Below, piece by piece: positions 60,487-64,000 of a DNA stretch of 64,000 bases. The notes below the pieces were generated by a model that saw only the letters and a program-made list of their open reading frames with translations, did no database searches and was not told where the DNA came from. The translations under genes were made by a program, and so were the position numbers. Position 1 is the first letter of the stretch, and each line of letters starts with the position of its first letter. Where the stretch lies: positions 754,217 to 818,216 of the forward strand of contig NZ_HG315691.1 of NCBI RefSeq assembly GCF_000455345.1, read 5' to 3'. Origin of the DNA: Halopiger goleimassiliensis (GTDB lineage Archaea; Halobacteriota; Halobacteria; Halobacteriales; Natrialbaceae).

Positions 60487-62286
60487 TCACTCCCCACGCC
60501 CCATCGACGGTGGCTCGCGGTCGCCGCCGTCGGTCGTCACCAGCCCCGCTTCCGAGCGGTCGCGGACGATGGTCGGGTCCTGCAGCGACTCGGGCGTCGA
60601 CTGCCGCGGCAGGTCCACGTGGACGATCGTTCCGCGGGGGTCGTTCGCCGCGAACTGGAGGTCGCCGCCCAGCAGCGTGACGATCCAGCGGACGCCCCAC
60701 AGGCCGAGGCCGCTGCCGTGGACGAGCGGCGACTCCTCGCCCGACTGGATGGCGACGCGTTCTTCCTCCGGAATGCCGGGACCGTTGTCCACGATCGAGA
60801 CGATGCCGTGGCGCTCGTCGTCCGCCGTCACCGTCACCTCGACTCGCGGCGACGCGGCGTCGTTGTGGGCGATGGCGTTCTCGATCAGTTCGCCCACGAC
60901 GTACTCGAGCGCGCGGCCGCTGGCCTCGATGGTCCAGCTCTCGCGGATCGCGACGTCGATCTCGTAGTCCTCGTTTCGCGCCCGGACGTCCTCGACGACG
61001 GACTCGACGACCGCCGCGACCCGCGTGGGATCGACGTTCGATCGCTGGGCGTCGAGCACCGACTCGATCATGCGAGCCTTCTCGCCGAGCGCGAGCAGTT
61101 CGTCCGAGACGGCCTGGATCTCGGTGGCGATCGAAGACGGTTCGTCGACGGTCCGCACCCGTTCTGCGTTCCCCCGGACGACCGCGAGTTTGTTCCGCAG
61201 GTTGTGCCGGAGCACGCGATTGAGGATTCGGATCCGCTGTTCGCGGAGTTCCCGCTCGGTGACGTCCCGGAAGTTCACCACCGTCCCGACCCACTGGTCG
61301 TCGACGACCAATCCGGTCGCCTGGGAGTCGAACCGCCGCGTGCCGTCGACCGTCTCGAGGCGGACGACGTCGTCGGTGTCGAGGCTCTCGAGGCGCTGGC
61401 CGACGAGGGCGTCCACGGGGTCGCCGATCACGTCCTGGGAACGCACGTCGAACGTCCGCATGGCGGCGTCGTTCAGGTCGACGATCCGGTTTCGATCGTC
61501 GAGGACGACGATGGCGTCCTCGAGTTCCGAGAGGACGCGCCGTCGGGCGAGCGTGCTGACGGCGACGGCCGAGGAGCCGAACGCCTCGTACCGATCGATC
61601 GCCACCCAGCAGGCGACCGCACAACTCCCGAATCCGATCGCGTAGATGGCGAGGAGCCCGCCAGTGCCGATCGCGTCGTTGACCGTCGAGCCGACGAACG
61701 AGGCGACCAGCGGGCTCACGACGACGACGCCGAGCGTGCCGGCCAGTCCGGCCGAGAACCGGTCGCTCGCGAAACTCGTCTGGAGGAGGATCGCGATGCC
61801 GGCGAACGCGAAGGCGAACGGAAAGAGGCCGAACAGCAGGACGCCGACGGCGATCCAGAGGGTGCCGCCAGCGGTGTCGAGGACGGAAACGATGTCGGCT
61901 GGCGAGCCGTTCTGTCCGGCGATTCCGACGTCGAGCGTCGTCAGCACGACGGCCGCGACCAGCGGGCTCATCAGGGCGATGGTTCCTCGTCCAGTGAGTG
62001 ACTCGCTCCGTCCCGTGTACTGGACGACGAAAACGAACCAGGCACCGACGGCCAGATACGCTGGCGCACGGACGAGGTGATTCCAGCCGTCGATCGTCGG
62101 CTCGACCCCGACGAGCAGTCCGACCGCGCCACTCAGCGCGGCTACCGCGACGACGCCGGCAAACAGGCCGAACGCCGTTCGTCCCGGTCTGTCGGGCCGT
62201 CTGGCGACGACGAGGGCGAGCCAGCAGAGGGCGAGCCCGCTCGCGCCGAGGACGCCCGCTGCTCCCATCGTCGCCGTCGCTGTCAT
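60487..62286 (-). CDS. 7TM sensor histidine kinase with PAS domain
   Basis: A 599-aa kinase. Seven hydrophobic helices (residues about 8-235) match the histidine-kinase N-terminal 7TM module. A PAS domain follows (ELEDAIVVLDDRNRIVDLND, about 254-365). The dimerisation/phospho-acceptor segment LRHNLRNKLAVVRGN has the His typical of haloarchaeal kinases. ATP-binding boxes follow (GELIENAIAHND, DNGPGIPEEE and GSGLGLWGVRW). No response regulator is adjacent, so the partner is elsewhere. The signal is unknown. Confidence 0.9.
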   Translation of the reverse strand: MTATATMGAAGVLGASGLALCWLALVVARRPDRPGRTAFGLFAGVVAVAALSGAVGLLVGVEPTIDGWNHLVRAPAYLAVGAWFVFVVQYTGRSESLTGRGTIALMSPLVAAVVLTTLDVGIAGQNGSPADIVSVLDTAGGTLWIAVGVLLFGLFPFAFAFAGIAILLQTSFASDRFSAGLAGTLGVVVVSPLVASFVGSTVNDAIGTGGLLAIYAIGFGSCAVACWVAIDRYEAFGSSAVAVSTLARRRVLSELEDAIVVLDDRNRIVDLNDAAMRTFDVRSQDVIGDPVDALVGQRLESLDTDDVVRLETVDGTRRFDSQATGLVVDDQWVGTVVNFRDVTERELREQRIRILNRVLRHNLRNKLAVVRGNAERVRTVDEPSSIATEIQAVSDELLALGEKARMIESVLDAQRSNVDPTRVAAVVESVVEDVRARNEDYEIDVAIRESWTIEASGRALEYVVGELIENAIAHNDAASPRVEVTVTADDERHGIVSIVDNGPGIPEEERVAIQSGEESPLVHGSGLGLWGVRWIVTLLGGDLQFAANDPRGTIVHVDLPRQSTPESLQDPTIVRDRSEAGLVTTDGGDREPPSMGRGE

Positions 62287-62362
62287 CGATACGCGCTACT
62301 TTCGACCCGCGGCTAAAACCTATTGTGGCAGTTTCGGGTCGGGTCGAACGACAGCACTCCGT

Positions 62363-63805
62363 TCACCCGTTCGAGACGCGGGTCCGATCGAGGGTGCCCG
62401 CGTCGACCCAGACGAAGCCGGACTGTTCGGCGGCGGCTCTCGCCTCGTGCAACGCGCCGGGATCGAACGGGTCCTCGAACTCGATGCGCGTCCGTTCGGG
62501 TTCGGCCGCGGGCAGTTCCGGCAAGAACTCGTCGTCCTCGAGCAGGCCGCGCACGGAGACGCGGCCGCCGGCACCGAGAGCGGCACCCAGCGCCCGGTAG
62601 CGGTCGGTTTCGGTGTCCCAGGCGACGTCGCTGCCGAACGAGTCGTTCGAGACGCGGGCCGTCCGGGTCGTGCCCGAGAGCGTCCCGAACGCGTCGTCGG
62701 CGCGCGAGTTCGCGTCGGCGTCGGACGAGTCCGAGTCGGCGGCGAGGAGCGACCGATCCGCTCGGCGGCACTCGGGGGGTGACGTCGTCTCGGTCGGGGC
62801 GTCGTCGGACACTCTCGAGACCGACGGCGACCCTCGAAGTTCGAAGCCGTCCGTCGCTGCGGTCGACGAGGCGGCTGCCGGCTCCACGGGCGATCGACCC
62901 TCGGTCGTCTCCCCTGCCGTACCGGGGCCGGCGGCAGCGTCGTCCGCCGCTCCACGGTCGTCGGTCGCGTCGTCGGATTCGTCCGCTTCGGCGGACGACC
63001 CGGCGGCGTCCGCTTCGGCGTGGTCGTCGGTTTCGGGGTCCTCGATCAGCGAGGCCACGTCGGTCAGCGTCGACTGGCTGGCGTCCGCGCCGTCGGCTCG
63101 AGCGGCCGCTCCGTCGTCCCGTTCCCGGGTCTGTGCCCAGTCGGGCCAGGGGTCGGTCTCCTCGGCCGACGACGGGCGTCCGTCGGCCGAGTCGGCGTCC
63201 GGAACGTACGCCTCGATCGGGTGTTCGGGCAGCAGCGGCCGCTCGACTGCGGTGATGCGTGGGCCGTACCGGTCGCGCAGCCGCTCGAGTTCTTCGGGAT
63301 CGACGAGGGCGGCCTGCCAGCGATCGCGCCCGCTCGAGAGCAAGACGAACCGCGCGTCGGTGCCGGCGAGCAGGGAGGTGTTGAGCGCGTGGAGGATTGC
63401 CGGGAGGTTGTCGGTTCCGAGCGGCGTATCGGGGTACGCGACCGTCGTCTCGGCCTGTCGTCCGCGGTGGTCGCTGACCCGGACGGTCCAGCGGTCGCGC
63501 CGTTCCGTCGCGGGGACCATCTCGAACGACCAGTCGACCGACTCGAAGAGGGTCTCGAGTTCGTCGACGAGCGCGTCGTGGGCGTAGCGGGCGGCACAGC
63601 CGAGGCCGGGGTCGCTCCGCGCGATCGTTCGCCGGAGGACGCTGGTCCGGTGCTGGCCGTCGGCGAGGGCAGTTGCGAGCGCCTCCTCGAGCGTGTCCGC
63701 GTCCGCTCGGGCGACGTCCGTCGGGCCGACGCCGAACGCACCCAGCACGTCGGCACAGATCAACAGCTCGTCGGCGTCGCGTGGCGGGCCGGAGGGGCGG
63801 GGCAT
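62363..63805 (-). CDS. haloarchaeal hypothetical protein with acidic linker
   Basis: A 480-aa protein. The N-terminal domain (residues about 1-205) is alpha/beta-like: DELLICADVLGAFGVGPTDVARADADTLEEAL, then GCAARYAHDALVDELETLFESVDWSFEMV and TDARFVLLSSGRDRWQAALVDPEEL. A low-complexity Asp/Ala/Ser-rich linker follows (about 210-385), then a C-terminal domain of about 90 aa (YRALGAALGAGGRVSVRGLLEDDEFLP). A TATA-like AAATATTTAC near 63832-63842 lies about 28 nt before the ATG at 63805, so the leaderless start there is preferred over GTG 63823. Function is unknown. Confidence 0.7.
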   Translation of the reverse strand: MPRPSGPPRDADELLICADVLGAFGVGPTDVARADADTLEEALATALADGQHRTSVLRRTIARSDPGLGCAARYAHDALVDELETLFESVDWSFEMVPATERRDRWTVRVSDHRGRQAETTVAYPDTPLGTDNLPAILHALNTSLLAGTDARFVLLSSGRDRWQAALVDPEELERLRDRYGPRITAVERPLLPEHPIEAYVPDADSADGRPSSAEETDPWPDWAQTRERDDGAAARADGADASQSTLTDVASLIEDPETDDHAEADAAGSSAEADESDDATDDRGAADDAAAGPGTAGETTEGRSPVEPAAASSTAATDGFELRGSPSVSRVSDDAPTETTSPPECRRADRSLLAADSDSSDADANSRADDAFGTLSGTTRTARVSNDSFGSDVAWDTETDRYRALGAALGAGGRVSVRGLLEDDEFLPELPAAEPERTRIEFEDPFDPGALHEARAAAEQSGFVWVDAGTLDRTRVSNG

Positions 63806-63944
63806 CCGTGGCGGCTCTACCACGGTGGGTCGTAAATATTTTCGTCAGACGCCGCCGTGTACGTTAGGCTGACAGATCCGACGGCGGCGGCCGGTTCGAC
63901 CCGGTCGCGGTCCCGGCGGCGGTCGACTTCCACGCCCGGGACCG

Positions 63945-64000
63945 TCAGGCCCGTCGGGGCGACTCGAGTTCGACGTCCGCCGCCTCGAGCAACTCCTCGA
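63945..64000 (-). CDS. 3' end of a partial gene
   Basis: The last 18 codons of a minus-strand frame read EELLEAADVELESPRRA, then TGA. Acidic, helix-rich composition fits a haloarchaeal protein. The rest lies beyond the window edge, so no function can be given. Confidence 0.5.
   Translation of the reverse strand, partial: EELLEAADVELESPRRA

Overview
This window comes from a high-GC, salt-in haloarchaeon. Predicted proteins are very acidic, leaderless promoters with TATA-like boxes about 25 nt before start codons recur, and marker genes include radA, an MC1-type chromosomal protein, sufS/sufU, a haloarchaeal glutamate-cysteine ligase and a halobacterial transducer. Gene content (sensory-rhodopsin-II-type operon, dat-ddc-iuc siderophore operon) points to the Natrialbales, but genus and species cannot be fixed from the sequence alone.

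Layout. 1-4.0 kb: a tRNA-Arg(UCU) whose 3' end is repeated downstream, then an AT-richer island with a small PadR-like regulator and a restriction-modification system: a methyltransferase-like protein without catalytic motifs, an active-looking beta-class DNA methyltransferase and a PD-(D/E)XK endonuclease. Shared ATGCAT palindromes precede both expression units. 4.0-8.0 kb: gene-poor DNA with zinc-ribbon microproteins (two are paralogues with conserved leaders), a tiny membrane protein and a C45-type Ntn-hydrolase. 8.1-14.6 kb: two large exported repeat proteins, one with an embedded staphylococcal-nuclease domain and one with a bactofilin-like repeat domain. 14.7-21.2 kb: GCS2-type ligase, small flavoprotein, an MhqO/MhqD-like pair, a cupredoxin-like lipoprotein, UspA and a PQQ-type propeller. 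21.2-22.8 kb: a disrupted gene and radA. 23.1-32.0 kb: a six-gene iron-box-controlled hydroxamate-siderophore operon (dat-ddc-iucA-iucB-iucD-iucC), best matching a schizokinen-type product. 32.1-45.7 kb: sufU/sufS, an ABC exporter, DUF424 and TPR genes, a degenerate Cas4-like protein, Cmi4, a large HdrD-like membrane Fe-S protein, vapBC, YbjQ and an HTH-membrane protein. 45.8-51.2 kb: leuS, hsp20, bcp and pheA. 51.6-54.0 kb: a halobacterial transducer followed by a sensory-rhodopsin-II-like protein that lacks the retinal-binding lysine. 54.2-64 kb: MC1, a 65-aa beta-strand-rich protein, a second iron-box operon of unknown function, pheST, a 7TM histidine kinase and a hypothetical protein.

How it works together. 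The clearest network is iron: DtxR-type palindromes lie at the siderophore operon (about 23.1 kb) and at a two-gene operon of unknown function (about 55.1 kb), and sufSU sits nearby. The two most unusual systems are (1) the rhodopsin-like protein that has lost the chromophore lysine and counterion while keeping the residues that contact its transducer, and (2) the restriction-modification island with a pseudo-methyltransferase subunit. A third thread is a family of palindromic mini-inserts, carried in frame in leuS and pheT; a different palindromic insert appears to have helped kill a gene upstream of radA.
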